Positions 23,419 to 37,900 are shown, numbered from the stretch's first letter. The stretch is 64,000 nucleotides of DNA from Climacteris rufus (GCA_013398175.1 VZRZ01007311.1:897246-961245), one strand, 5' to 3'. Notes: generated by a model not told the origin, from the letters alone. A program made the numbers and translations.

Positions 23419-25243
23419 ATTGGTAGCTCTGGGTGCCGCAGAGCCTGTAAGACAACTTTGAGCAAGTTCCCAAGAACTTCATTGTTTCTTCTTTGAATTT
23501 TAGTTTTTCATTCCAGTTAGCAAATGAGACTCTGATGAGCTTTTCTGTGTTCCCACATATTCTGTGAGTGATGTCCCAGATATTGGCTCTGCTCCCAATA
23601 GCTATCACTTAGAGAAATCTTCCCTTACAGAGCAGTGAATGACTGACTAGGTGTTTTCCTGGCTAGATAAACTCTTACAAGAAATATGATGAAGTTTTCT
23701 GATTTGGAGCATTACTTAGATCTTAGAACAGCCTCTCCACACATACAGTTTTGTATTAACCCTGACAGCCTCTCAGCTGATCTGTCACCTCAGCTACAGG
23801 ATTCTGAAAATCTGGAGGGTAGCAATTCAGTCTTTGTGACAGGGATCATTTTACTAAATAAAACTCGGTATCCCAACAGCTGTATTCATCTCACTACACA
23901 TTTGCTATCTAAATCAGTGACCAGGTCAGTCTAGCTTTCTAGTATTCCTCTATATTCAGTGGAGTGAAGAAGGAGCAAATCAGAAGGTTTTGCTGTACCT
24001 ACTTTATAATCAGCACATGCACTGGTGTCTGGATGGGAACAATCACTCCCTGAGTGATTAATCTGTGCTCTTCTTTGGCTACAGGGCAAGTTGAGACAAG
24101 ATGCTGAAGCATTACAGGTCTGAAGTTAGTACACTGAATCCCTCTGAAGGTCTTTGAGGACCAGGAACACAGTCACCTCCACTGTTTTGTTTCTTTGTTC
24201 ATTCTTCCCTTTTTCTTCAGGAACATGAAAAAATAATGATGTGGTTCCACATTCAAAACAATTATTACAACTCTCAGATTTTGAATGGGATGAAACAAGG
24301 TTTCCTGCCTCCAAAATATAATAAAAAATTAAGATATCACATTTGAGCAATCTAAGTGTCTGACCATGGGATTTAAAATTCATTCTTCCTGTGAATAGAG
24401 CCAGACTTGCCTGCTGTCTTCACCACAATAACAATATTTTGATTTATTCTGTTAGATTTTCCCATAATTACGCGAAAGAGCAAAACACTTTTCTAGAGCT
24501 GTAGAAATCAAATGCTGAACTATGTTTTCCATGTTCTTTGAAATATATCAACCAACTTAATGTTGCAGCTGTTTCCAAAGCATGCTGATTCAAAGGCTGG
24601 TACTCATATTCAATAGAAAGCACTGATGGTCTGTGGCAGCAGCCCAGGTGTGCCAGGGATTAGAGAAAGTAGGATGAGACAAACATGCTTCAGCCAGTCT
24701 TTGGTATAAAAGAAATCTGATTTACTGCAATAAGCTTTGGTCAGGCTCTTAGTTTATCTTTTCTCCTGCCCATTCACCTCAGAACACAATCACTTAATGG
24801 GGCTCAGTGCTGCCCTTTATTGAGCTTAAAGAATAATAGATAAAGGGAAAGTAATGGTGGGGAGGGCTGGAGGGATGTTAGAGCCTCTACTACCAAAGAA
24901 TCACTGATGTTTTTGCCCACTGCCACCAGAATGGACAAAACATTGACATAGTTCTTTATAGAGGTCGATGATGATAATCACAGGATATTTTAGGACCTCC
25001 TTCAGTTTAAATGATGCTCTGGAGTCCAGGTAGTAATGTAAGGTTTCTGTCTTACTGTTGGTCAAACTTTCAGACAAATAATCTCCATTTAAAACTGTAA
25101 CACAGGCTATTTGCTTTTTGTCTGAGAAGTGAATGATATTGAATCCACTGAAATTCTTTCTTTTGATTTCAATACAAGTATCGTCTGTTTGATCCTCCTC
25201 AGAGCCTCAAATTCTGTTAGGAAGCATGCAAATTTTGGTAAGG

Positions 25244-25259
25244 TTTTTTTTTTTTTTTT
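25244..25259. repeat. Poly-T tract
   Basis: Sixteen consecutive T residues. Confidence 0.85.
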
Positions 25260-25410
25260 AATGTGGGCTTTGGTAAGGAAAAAGAAAGTTAACAAAAAAG
25301 AATTTTTACAGGTGGGGAAAATCCAATTTTATTATGGTTGAAAATACTTAATAAGAACTAGCTTTAAGTGAAAATATTTTTATGATTAGAATAATGCTTA
25401 AAAAGTACTA

Positions 25411-25431
25411 TCATTCATTCATCCATCCATT
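25411..25431. repeat. ATTC/ATCC tetramer repeat
   Basis: Three TCAT-type units are followed by three CCAT-type units, a short compound tetranucleotide array. Confidence 0.75.
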
Positions 25432-25677
25432 GATTTTTTAAATTTGTTTATTTATTTTAATTTTTTAAATAAGGTTTATTATAGGACTCCCTGGAAGTAA
25501 TAATGTAGTCTTTTATCAATGATTAAATCCTATCTTTAAACATATCACTCCCTTCTGGCTGAATTATTCTGTATTTTGGAATTTTACTTTGATACACAGC
25601 TGCCTGATGTGTGACTTGTTATCCAGTATGGTTGTTAGATGGATTTATCTGCAAAGCAGTTGCTTCATAGTATACCT

Positions 25678-25717
25678 GTAGCACAAGAGGCTTGTTTGTA
25701 GCACAAGAGGCTTGTTG
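25678..25717 (+). repeat. 20-bp tandem duplication
   Basis: GTAGCACAAGAGGCTTGTTT is followed directly by a second copy that differs only at the last base. A poly-T tract begins four bases later. Confidence 0.95.
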
Positions 25718-25721
25718 GTTG

Positions 25722-25738
25722 TTTTTTTTTTTTTTTTT
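25722..25738. repeat. Poly-T tract
   Basis: Seventeen consecutive T residues just after the 20-bp tandem duplication. Confidence 0.85.
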
Positions 25739-26759
25739 AATTTTCCATTTTCAAAGGAAATTCACTTTGTTTTCCTCATTTCAAAAGATAATGCAAGGCT
25801 CTGAGTGTATGTAAAACTCTCCTGGCACCTAATGTATGCATAAAAGACAACCTTCAATTTAGCTGGTTGCTTCCCTCATTTCAAGCTACCGCAGACTATT
25901 AACTCCAAAGTGAAGCTTTCTTACAGCAAGGTAGTGACCTTGCTTTCTCTCCCAGCAGTCCAACCATAATTTATTTAGTACTTGGTGTTACATAGTACTT
26001 TGATCCTGTAGGATAACATGTTGTTACTGGGTACAGTTTCAACTGGCCTTTATATGGCCCAGAAAATGATGCATCAAATACAGATGTTTGAACACAAAAC
26101 CTGACTTTTCAAACTACTGTTTTCATGCCAAACCCACTATTGCTCAGAATCTGACTGGATACCAAGTCATCCATTCAATGTGCATCACCGTCATGTGGAA
26201 ACAAGCTGCAATTGCAGGGACAGCACAGAAGTAAAAGCTTATTCAACAAAATATAATGCTTGACTTTGGTATAGGCCAGTTTTTATGTCTGGCCAGGAAA
26301 AAAGACAGTGTGCAGTGCTCCTTTCCAAGGACAAGCTATATTGGCCTTGGGACACTGCTGTGCCAATTTCCTTTCTATCTACTACATCAATAATTAGCTA
26401 AGGTACTTCTATGCTGTGCTTTCTAAGTCTCAGCCACCTTCCTATTCAAGAGGTGTTTCTCTTGAGCAAGAGAAAAATATTTAATCCTTTTTCACATGCT
26501 GTTGTTTTACACATACTCCAGGATGTGTTGGGGTGGAGAAACTCCCACTCCTATTCTCCAGCATTAGATGAGCAATCCCCTCTACACCAGGCAGATCGCT
26601 CTATCTTGGCTTTCCAGCTGAAGGACCACATCCTTACTTGAATAGGAAAACTGAGTTCCTGAAGTGAATGTGTAACTTGCTTGTGTGTCACCACATACTT
26701 TGGCTGAAAACATTCTTAGGAAAAAGAAAGTCAGTGCTGAGAAGAAATCATTTTCCTGC

Positions 26760-27130
26760 TGTGAGTGGCAGCATTATTAATCTGTGTGATTAATTCTGTG
26801 ACTATTACAAAAACTCCAAGGCACTCTCTATTTAGTTAATATCACTAACAATTACACGTCTGTCACTCTAAATACTGTGTACTCAGAAATGTTGTTCTTA
26901 CAATATTAAATATTTACTATTTATTATGATTGTTACCTTTGTTATTTATTGGCTAGCAGCAGACAAAAACATGCCAGGCAGCCTGGGGAGCAACTAGAAA
27001 GACATTTTAAAACCAGCCTGCCTTAAGGTGAGGTGATTAAATGCAACATTAGCTGTTTTGGCTTTGATTAACAGAAGTCCTTGTCACCGAATGTCCGAAT
27101 CCCACAGGTGAGTGTTAAGCACATGCTGGA
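26760..27130. other. Candidate conserved non-coding segment
   Basis: Repeat-free sequence rich in homeodomain-like TTAAT, GATTAA and TTATTGGC words, with runs such as GATTAAATGCAACATTAGC. It has no long open frame. The texture is like vertebrate enhancer elements, but conservation cannot be judged from a single sequence, so this is only an inference. Confidence 0.25.
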
Positions 27131-28792
27131 GTTATTTGCTGAGGAGGGAAGAAACTAAGAGGAGTTTTGCTGTATGATGCCTGTGGTCCCTGGCTAGAAA
27201 CACCCTCCTGCCTTTCACTGAACAAGGCCTTTTCCCTTAGCTCTGAAAGTGGGAGCAAAATTTGATGGATATTCACAGATTGTTTTTCTATAGAAACATT
27301 TCCAGCAGATGGATCTTGATATTATGTTTATACTTATTTACTACTGTTCTCAGCCTCAGTAGTTAGAAATGCCTGATATAAAACTTCCTCTGTCTGAGCC
27401 GCACCAGTGGCCTGCAATCCATTTACATAGACCCCACCAAACCATTAATGCATCTTTTAGACTTCACAGCCCTTGTATCTCTTTGGACCTACAATTCTGA
27501 AAGCAGAAATATAGTGAATAAGAAGGAAGCAGCAAACCAGCATACAATAATAATAACTTAGAAGAATGTCTCTGATGTAACACATTAATTTCTGCCCAAA
27601 ATACGTGCATTGATTTTTAGGTAGCTTTTATTCAACTGCTATTACATTGTGGATGAGTATAACTATAGCAAATACTGCTTCTTATCATTTCATCATCTCC
27701 CTTTTCTTATGATTCTGGAGGAGCTGAATGAAGCTATGATAACAATTGCAGTGATGATAAATTTCCATGCCTCAAAAAAAAGCAGAGCTTTGACAGGAGG
27801 GACATTTCCCTTCATGATATAAATTGTTTAACTTTTTAGGTTCTTTGCCTTGCCTGTAAATTCTTACTCAGCTGGCACTAAGTATAGATTTTAGAGAAGA
27901 AAACAGACTAAGTAGAACTAAATGAACATTCATTCAAGAATTTACTATAAGTAAGGAGTTTGAAAATTGTTAATGATTTGGGGAATGAAATTTCAAATGC
28001 AGGAAAAACATGTCTTCTAAGGCATTGTGTTTTGTTGTTTTCTGCCTGGTGTGACTATTTTTATATTGTATTTTTATTTGTATTGCATGTTTTTTATACT
28101 TTGCAAAATGAAGTCAAATTGTGTTCTCAAAACATTTCTTTCTCAATGTTTGATAATTGACTATATTTCCATGGACTTCCCTGAACTGCCTTTAGTTGAG
28201 ATCATTTGTTACAAGATGATATCAGAGCTCAAGACCAATGGCTGCATTTTCTCTTCACAATGTTGCTCCTAGCAAACAATCAAATTGGAGACTTCTCAGA
28301 AACATAGAGCCTTTTTTAACTAGAAGTATAACTCACTAGAAAATATAGAAGGTTATAACATCTTAAAATAATTTATGGTACTGTCAGACCTGAAGAAGAA
28401 AAGACTTCTCTTGGGAAGAAGTTTCAGCAGCAACTTCAAAAATTGTATATTTGATAAATAGCACCACAACTAACAATGTTCAAAGTGCAGGGATCAAGGG
28501 AACTTTAAATTAGGAATTTAGGCTCTCAGGTCCACATAAAACCATTATGGAGGAAGATGCTATGACCAAGCAAAAGACAAACATTTAATGTGTCAATGAA
28601 ATCAACAAGAGAAGCGTATCTACTGTTCTTTTGGGATCTGGGTTTTGACCTGTCTGTACACCAGGATGTCACTGACAAAAGGTGTGAATTTTTATCCTAA
28701 AAGAATAGTATTTTCCTGCCATCTAAAATTTTTGAGAATCTTGAACATTTTTCTATGTCATATTCAAGCCCAAAATTCAGCATAAAAAAGTA

Positions 28793-28908
28793 AATATAAC
28801 TATAACTAACTATACCTATAACTAGATAACTATAATTAACTACAAGTATTACTATATAACTATAACTAATGATAACTACTATAAATATAACTATGACTAT
28901 AAATAAGA
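28793..28908. repeat. Imperfect TATAAC-type tandem array
   Basis: Many variants of ACTATAACTA and ATAACTA are strung together with few G residues on the plus strand. The units are diverged and shifted in phase, so this is an old degenerate short-unit array. Confidence 0.85.
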
Positions 28909-30158
28909 AAAATGAAATATTACTGTTATATGATTTTACAGTTCTTATATATTTTTTTCTTTCTGAGCTTCATTTTAGATGATGCCTAAAAGCAGCAAGT
29001 TGCTTCATCTGGAATTGTTGGAAATGCTTCTATTTGGAAATCTGTATTTTTTTTGTTTTAAAACAAATTGCATCAAGTCCACAGAAACTCATGAACTGTA
29101 GTGCTTCTTACTAATTGGCATTTTCCAATGAAAAACACTTTATTGGAAGATTCCTGACAAGTTCTACTCCTTGGCTTCTGGAATAAAGGCATTAACCAGG
29201 ACCAGGAGTCACTTGTTTTAAAACCATAGTCCACTTACCCACAGGTTATCTAAGGGTGGATGAATAGATGTGCTTTAAAATTAGTTCCTTGTGACCATAG
29301 CAAGTACATAAAGTGTTAAGGTTTGTTAAGGCTCATTTCAGCCACTTTGGACATAATCACTCAGTATCCTGAATTTAGAGGACATCTGCATTAGGCTGTT
29401 ATCTTGGTTCCTTTGCTAGGACCATATGCTTTGACAAAGATAAGACAGAGAGGATTTGCTCTTGGTGAATGCTCATTATGACTGTAATGAATGAGATAAT
29501 GTCAATTAACAAAGAAATTAAGAGTTCTGTTCTGTTCTTTGGAGAACAAGGTACTCTACTCCATCAATCCATTTAAGTACTCAGTATTAAACAGGTGAGT
29601 TGCTCTACTGATCCTAATTTCTTATAGTTTAAACACCTGCTTTAGTTTTATTAACACATGGACCTTGCAACAATTCCATTTTTCATCAAAATTTTCATTG
29701 AAAAATAAAGATTATCAGAAAAAGGAAAAATATGTTTTGACAGATTGAACACAATCTGTTCATACCTTGATGTATCTAAACCGTTGCACAAAATATTTTC
29801 TCTATGTCCACACCTTTGTGTATTTGTGCATCACCTGTCAATGTTTTTCTCTCCTTTGAAAGATTTTTTTACTTGATGGTGTTGATAGCAAGCTTTCTAA
29901 TTTCCCATTTAACTTACTGTTTGAATCATTGCACTGATTTCATGGTATTTCTAATAAGGAACCACTGTTTTGTTACATAGAAAAAAATAATGCAAACAAC
30001 ATGTCTGAGCAATAGATAGCTGGGGAGCAGAGAAGAGAATAGTAGCTTCTTTCATGGCTAAAGAGGTTTCAGTGCTTTTCAGGGAGGAGCCCAAACTTGG
30101 TCCACAACCATAGTTTCATACTGAAATGGCTGAAATGACACACAAAATTACGAAATAG

Positions 30159-30179
30159 GAAAACAAAACAAAACAAAAA
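30159..30179. repeat. (AAAAC)n simple repeat
   Basis: About four AAAAC units ending in an A run. Confidence 0.8.
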
Positions 30180-31268
30180 GACCACATTCCTGTTATTCCA
30201 AATCTTTCAGTTTCAACTAGTAGCCTGTGTAAACACCCAGACACTCACACAAACGTACTCCCCTCCATACACCTGACCTCTCACTTCTATAGTGAGTCCT
30301 ACAGAGGTGGACACAGTGGTGTTTCACGTGATTTGTGTAAAAACCAGTCTCATTGGGACTGCTGTTCTAATTGTAACACAGAACCCTTGGAATTTGTCTT
30401 TCAGCCTCACTCTTAAAAGTGGGTCCAGAAACACATCTGCTGTCTGTCTGTGTCCTGGTATTTCTGCTGAACTGATCACTCAGGACAGTTTTCTCAGATG
30501 TGCAAAGGCAAATTACAGTGATGGGAAGTCTGTGTGTTGAGAAGGGAGCAGGCATAACAGCAGTCCTTAGGAGAGAGGTTGTTTAATACGCTCTACGAAG
30601 GGGTACTTTATTTTACAAATAAATTGTCCATGACCTGACTTTTTTCAAAGTCTCTTCTTTATCAGTACAACTTCCAAGATGGGGAGAGGGAACAGAAAAA
30701 AACAGAAACTGAAAAAAAATAAAGAAGAAAAAAAAGACACCTCTTTGAAATTAATTTAACCAGGTAAAGGTAAGTCCAGAGGGGCTGGGACAACCACTTG
30801 TCCCACACAGGGCTCTTTTTTCTTCAAGGTGTTACCTTCCTGGTGCCTCTGTTTGAAAGTCTTGCTCTCTCAACAGTTGAAAACCATCACAGATGTCTAA
30901 AAGGTATGCCAAGGCCCACAGTGTGACACATATACAAAAGAGCCATGCAATGCTCAAAAGGCAGCCTGGCCTCTGCACTGTTGCACCTTGCTTATGGCAC
31001 AATGGATCTTATTTATACCCTAAATTTTAATCTCTTCTCCTATCAGTAATTTTAGGAGAAGTTAGCTGCACTAGGTAAGCTGTGATACAAAATGCAATGT
31101 CAGGGAGCTGTTTCACCCAAACTGGAAGAGCAGGCATGTTTAATACGAGCAGGCAAGTTTGTTACCCTCCTGTGCTCCCTCCAGAACCAGGCAGGCTTCA
31201 CCTGAGAGTCACACTCAGGAGTTTTGCTGATGTGATCCTTTGCCAGCCAAATAATCACCTCTTAAACC

Positions 31269-31290
31269 AGGCAGGCAGGCAGGCAGGCAT
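31269..31290. repeat. (GGCA)n microsatellite
   Basis: Five uninterrupted AGGC/GGCA units. Confidence 0.9.
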
Positions 31291-34200
31291 CACTGTGAGA
31301 CGAGCACATTTCATGATCGTAAAGTGCCATCTTCAGAGTACTTGCAGACCCCACACTGTGATTGCTGGCTGCCTGCCCCCCCTCACCCCCTTTAATTAAG
31401 AAGTTCTCCTGTGCTCATGCTGGGACTGTTGCAAACATTGAACCTTGGCATTTCCAGATCCATTTCTCTTTTTTAAAGCCTTATTGCTTCTACACAATCT
31501 GCAGAGACTGTTGCATTTCAAATACATCTTTAATGCATTCCTTTGTACATAACTTTGCCCCAGAAAAATTCACAGCAGGAATACCAAGCTGCCATCAGCT
31601 TGATGTACACATGGCGATCAGACTTAGTCTGATTCCGGGAAAGTAGCCATCGCCTTCAGAAAGTTTCATCAAAAAGATGGCAAAAAGAGAAGATTTTCAG
31701 CATATTTATTGTACCCACTTCCCATCTGCAACATTCAGTGTAGGTCCATCAGGCCAGGTATGGGGGAGGCTGTGGCACGTTGAACTTAGTGGAATAATAT
31801 TTCTACAATATTGCAGTCATTGAACCAGAGATGAGGATGAGACACACATATAAAATGAGATGGAAGAGGAGAAATAGAGACAATCTCAACAGCAGGCTCA
31901 GCCTTAAGGGAATCTTCTCCCTCTTCCTCCCCCCTCCCATGGCAAGAAGGTTATCCCACCTTCTCTTTTGAAGTGCTTACATTTACTTCTACTGATGAGA
32001 GGACTGAGTGCTTGGAAGATTTTGAATCCAAAGAAAGTCAAAGTCAATCTCAAATAATCTTAATGTAAATTTTCTACTCTTGCGGTAAGATTACCTCATT
32101 ATTCAGGGATTTCAAGACATGTCTGTAGGTCTTTCTAGCTGGAATAGCTTGACTTTTTAAGGCTGGTCTGTTCAGCTGCCCATGGCCTTAGAAATCAAGA
32201 AAACAAATCACATTTTTTTAATAAAGATCAAAATAAGGTATTAATGTACATATTTGTTATCAGATTTTGTCACAGTGGGCATTTTTTTTTTCTTTCAGTC
32301 ATTCTCCAACAGTTGAATATGTAATGGGAAATTATTTATATATCCCTTTTTGTCTCCTGATACCGTTTTATAAATCCAATTTTAAAAAATGGGGGATTGG
32401 TTTGGGGGTTTGTTTTCTTGTTTTTTTGTTTTCATTTTAAACAGTCAAATGTCAGCAGCTGTAGTGGCTTCTACAAAACAAGATACAACCTTAATAATTT
32501 ATACAGCCTTTGAGAAAAGAGGGGTTTAGTGCAGTGTGTCCTCAACCTAGAAATTACTATTGTTCAGAAAGAATAATAATAATGAAAAAAAGATTAAGTG
32601 TTGATATCCAAGCTAGAATTGCTGTTGTAAATGAGGCTGTAGACAGAGGAATTGACCCTCTTAGATAGAACAGCTGAATCTTTCTGTGAATTATGGGACA
32701 CCCATATAAGTGAACATCTTTCTACAGTCTGTGGTGCTTCATTGTAGCTAGAGAAATGATACGTTGTGATGTGGACCTTGCAGCATATTAGTTCAGAGTG
32801 TTAAATCTATCTGAAGTGTCCCAGACAAACTGTAGTCCCAAGGAAGTAATTTTGAAATGCCAGGGCTCCAAATCTATACTTTCTTTCATCTTAGGGAATC
32901 AGGGAGGAAGGCCCCACTGCCCCATTCAGTCTATCACCCTTTCACAGCAGTATGTTTTCTGAGATGTATCTTCATCTGCTTTGCTTTGACTTCTAATGAT
33001 GGAATAATCATTGTTCCCAGATTTTCTCTAGGAAGTCTGAGTTGCTGGGAAATCAGCTGCCTCCAGGAAGCTTTTTTAATAATCCCAGGCTAAGCCTGCT
33101 AGAGTCAATGCCTGTAATTCTGGCACGGAAACAGATATGCAGTGAAATGACATTTTTGTAGAATTATCATAAGTCACAGTCCTTGCTTGCTTTGGACAAG
33201 CCTGCAAGGCAGGGGTGAGGAAACACTTGCTTTTCTATCCATTATGCAATGGCATTCAGTGAAGTAATCCCTGGAGGCAGGGTGATGACTTGGGACGTGG
33301 AAGATTCAGGTTCAGCTCCCTGGTTCACTGCAAAGGCAGTAGATAGGAATAATGTGTGCCTACATTTCATCTGCTCTAGTTCACAGCCATGTATGAGCAC
33401 AAAGGCACCTTTCTTGCTCAGCCCAGCAGACAGAAGCTGTTAGCTTTAACATGGATCAGTTACCACACCAATGCTCATAGCCTGGCTGCAAAGTTAGGTG
33501 CACCTTCAGTGGCTTGTGAGTGTCACGGCCTAAACTGAAAAGCAAAGCATGAGCAAAATATATTCCCACTGAGCTTGCTTGGATGGTGATGTCTGCCTTA
33601 TTAAGTACTTCATAAGTCTCTTTATTCTTTGATATCTTATTGTGTCTTCAGACCTGTCTGTAAAGCATTGAACATAATTTTAACAGTAGATAAATCATGG
33701 GAAAGAATAATAGTTTCTGATCCTTTACACTATATGATATTTTGTTCTAACCTGCCCTTTCTGACAACTCTCCACAGGTTCCAGCCATGGACTTGGATGC
33801 TGTTTTCAAATTTATATACTTTTGACTGCTGCCTAGATGTCTCCCACACAGCTAAACAATTATTTGACTATTGGTTCTTTGATGTTAATACCCACCTTTT
33901 ATTGCTTCATCAATACTGAGCACAGGATGAAATAGAGCCAGCTACAACTTTTTAAGGCATAGAGATTGTGGTCATGAAGATGACAGAATACAATTCAACT
34001 TATCTATAGTTTATGGGGTTTTTGCTATTCCTAACACCAGTGACATATTTTTGGCCACAAAAGTGAAATACTAAATTCACTTAATGCACCCAAGGAGAGA
34101 TACTGCAAGTCCTCCTATTGAATAAACATCAAATGGCCTCAAAACACTTAGGAAACAATGAAATTAAATGTGTAGTTTTTCAATTTTGTGATGGAAAAAG

Positions 34201-34868
34201 TATTAAGCCTTTCCAACAACACACTCATTTTCATTTTTGTCTTTAGCAGATTAATTATTTTCCTTGTATATAAAATTTTGTAGTATTTCTGTCTGGATTC
34301 TCAGCTGAGAAATTTGCAGCTGCAAATAAACAAGATGTTGAAATGTTACAAGGAAAGCAATTTGGTCTCATGTCAGTAACTGTGCATGTGTTTCCTGATC
34401 TGGAGATTTAGTTGTCAACTTTTAAAAACAAATAAATGAACTCTGAAGAATAACTTTATTCCTTTAGGAGTACCTAGGATTGTAGATAACTAAAACCTGT
34501 TTGTGTGCTTATGTTGTCTATGTTGCTTAAATGAGATATTCATTAATGAAGTAAGAGATCATAATTACATAGTAAAACCAAAAGTACAGCAGAATTGTGG
34601 TACAAATCATTTCTGAACCTGGTTTCAATGTAGTTACCTCACAGCTCTTGGGCTACAGCTGTGTATGACCAGCTGAGAACTCAGAAAAATGAGGCAAAAG
34701 AGAGGTGAATAAAAGAAAAATATTTTGCATATTTGCCTAGATCAAGCACTGCTCACCTGTCAATCACTGCTCATTTGTCATCCTGCTAGTGCAAAACCAT
34801 TTACTTAGAATATTTGGGGAAATTGTCAAAACAGACTGAGGCTTCTGTCTCCGAAAAGGTACCTAGAC

Positions 34869-34912
34869 CACAGAATAGATAGATTGGAAAGGACCTCTTG
34901 AGATCCTCAGGA
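34869..34912 (-). mobile_element. Tiny CR1-like scrap
   Basis: CACAGAATAGATAGATTGGA, then AAGGACCTCTTGAGATCCTC, resembles the reverse complement of a CR1 3' UTR (CACAGAAT, then TTGGAAGGGACCTCT.GAGATC). Only about 40 bp match and the body does not continue, so the call is tentative. Confidence 0.4.
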
Positions 34913-37900
34913 CTGATTGTCTTGGCTGGTTACACAGAAAACAGTCACACTCCCACAGTATTTAATAAAGTCTGTCACTCAAATGAGAGAATAAGGTAAG
35001 AAAGCATAAAACAAACAGGGAAGGGTGGATAAGAAAACATTGAAAACTAATTATGATTCCTGGTAAATGTTTTCTGTTGAAAATATTTGGTGAATAATGG
35101 GTTTTGATTAAAACTGACGTTTTTGCAGATAATACTTTCTGCATTTCTTTGCTTTCTTAAGAGAGTTAACCACACGGAAAGGCTTTCTTTTTAATCTGAG
35201 AAATTATATTTCTAAAACAAATATATTATTAACACATACATACATATTGATTCATATATTTAAAATATTTAGATATAATATAAAATAGGTAATACTTTCC
35301 AAATAACTCTATAATTAAGGATTGACCTGAACCTAGTTGCAATACTTTTTCACACAAATTTCTGTTGCTTATATGTCCCAAATACAGTCACCTTCTGAAG
35401 ATACAAAAATCCTCAGTCAACATAGGAGTGTGTTTAACCTAGTGGCATGGTCACTGTCCCTTTTTTGGGGTACTGTGTCAGCAGCACAGCTTCCCATGAC
35501 AAGGACATATGGCAAGGGCAAAAGCAGCCTCCTGTGCCCAGATCCCAATCACTTAGCAATATTGCTAAATATGAGAAAACAGAAACTCCTGAAAATAAAT
35601 TATAATGCTATTATAGCTTAGGAAAGCCTGAAGAGGATTAAACAGTCTTTCCCACAGGAAAGAGAGATAGTCAGTTCAAAGATAACATTAAAAGCAGTCA
35701 CAAATGCCATGTCCCCATCCTTATCTATAAAAGCATTCCCCTCAACACATTTTGATGAGCAAAAATGAAGGAGGGGTTTATTTTCCAGAACTTCCTCTTA
35801 GTTATTTCTCAGTAACATGAGACATTTCACTGGCCTGTGTCCTGATGCATTTCTCCAGACATGAACATAGCACAGAGCTGGCTCAGCTGGCCCTGTTTCC
35901 TACCCACACAGAGTACCTGTCTGAAGGACAGCACTGCAGCAAGACACAGAAGCACTACATGGTTTGGGAACCAAAAGTGAAACCATGGAGAATTAGTTTC
36001 AAGGTAAAAGAAACTTAGCAACACAATCATCTGTCTTTTTACATTGTTTACAATGCCAGGGGTTTGTTGATTTGTTCCTGTGCTTCTTTTTGTGATACTC
36101 AATTTGATTGGAATGAACCTTCCCTATTATGGGTGCATTGGCAAATCATAAAGTAGAGATACATTGAAGCCTATTATAAAGTCAAAATCTATAAATAAAT
36201 TTGGAGTTACACAAAACGATGCTAGGCACACTGAGCATTTTATTATTCAATATGTCTTTTTGCTAGTGGCATATCCACTTAATTCTGAGAGACCTGTGTT
36301 TTACTAAGCCCAGCAAGCATTTAATAACCAGCACTTTAGAGCAACTTTTGTATAAACAAATATTCAAAGGTGCTTCTCAAAGACCCTAGATCTTTTCTTC
36401 AGCAAACAAATGGAAATGTAAATCTCTTTGGAAGGTTATGAACAATTTCTAGCTCACAAATAAAGAAAAAGAAGCTTGTATTGAAACAACTCAATCTGAA
36501 ACCTATGCCTACTTCTGGTGGAGCAGAATGTTTTTATACAGACAGATCTATAAACTTACATGTGGTTTTGAAAACTAAATGAGATGTTTGTGCTTCCTAA
36601 TTCAACAACAGAGTTTTTAGTTTACTAAAACTACATTTTTTTCTCTATTTCTTGTATAAATTAGCTCAATCTCAATCAAACCCCCTTAATTTAAATGCTT
36701 AACATTGGAGGATGTCTGGGTCTCAGAATTCTCAAAATCAGTGGCTTTCAGAACTTGGTGTGCAATCTTTTCCAGAAGACAATCTATCCAGTGAGACCTA
36801 TTCTCTTTTAATCCACAGCTATCTGAACACTGGCAATTTAAATTCAAAACCATTTCTCCAATTTAAACAATGTTTTCTTGATTCACATGAAAGCCAAACC
36901 ACTATAATGAAATGCATCCATTTATACTCTCAGTATACTCAAAGTTAAATATCTAATATTGGAACGGGTCCAGTGTAATATAAGACTTCCTCTGTCACCA
37001 TAATTTTTTAGCTACTCAATACAAAATTGAAAGGAAGATACTTTATGTAATCTCATAGTTCAAAGATGTTAAAATCAGTTTCAAAAATAAAATGAGGCAT
37101 CAAAGGTTTAATTTCAAAGATCATTATTTTTACAATTGAGTGTCCTTAGTTAGGGCCTGCTTTTCAAGTGGACTAGCAATAAGCAAATTATTCTGAAACA
37201 AAGGGATGGGATCAATGCCCAGTACTTTTGAATGTCTTGGCATTTTCTATAGATCAGGTACAGAGTCCCCAGTGAAGCAACTAATAAGTTCTCTCCTCTG
37301 GTGTTATGGGGATGACATTGACATTTGACTGGAGATCAGCAGGAATCAGACACAATCATCCATGTGTCTTTGAGACATCACTCAGTTTAGCAGGAAATCT
37401 CTGCTTCTTTTGTGGATGGATAACCAGGTCCCAGTAATTCCATGAGAAAAGGAGAGTGCTGTTTAGCTGCAGAAAATCTGAGGACTGGGGTCAGGCTGTG
37501 TCAGCTGAGGTTCTGCCCTGTGGATTTGCCACTGAGTAAGGACAGAAGTTCCCTCAGTCATTAGTGAAGCAGAATTTCTTCTGAAGTCAAACAAGACTTC
37601 ATCTACATCAACTTGGTAGGAAATTTTTAACATTGCAGTTTATGCAATTATTAACAGAATGTGTAACTGAAGGCATATTAACTTATAATTTCAAAGCCTA
37701 GTAAATGCCAGGGGAAAATCAAGTAGAAGTCTCTGTCAAGTTTGAAACAAGATGACCAAATGGTTTCCCAGGTAGAAGAGCAGTTAAATAACTGAATTAT
37801 ACTCATGTTATTAGTATTCCCAGTTAGAACTATCTTGAGCTCAGTAAGATTCACTTTGTGAGCACTTCTAGACCCAAATGGCTGAGCCCTAAAGCTAAAT

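Larger units (their letters stand above)
23419..26759. other. Non-coding stretch, no gene recognised
   Basis: No credible coding frame. It holds poly-T tracts at 25244-25259 and 25722-25738, an ATTC/ATCC tetramer run at 25411-25431, an AT-rich patch at 25432-25485 and a 20-bp tandem duplication at 25678-25717. Confidence 0.55.
27131..34867. other. Non-coding stretch, no gene recognised
   Basis: No gene or named mobile element seen. It holds a TATAAC-type imperfect array (28793-28908), an AAAAC run (30159-30179), an A-rich purine patch (30690-30745), a GGCA array (31269-31290), a C/T-rich tract (31914-31938) and a T/G-rich run (32395-32440). The 105-codon frame at 31082-31399 spans the GGCA array, which makes its translation uninformative. 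Confidence 0.55.
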
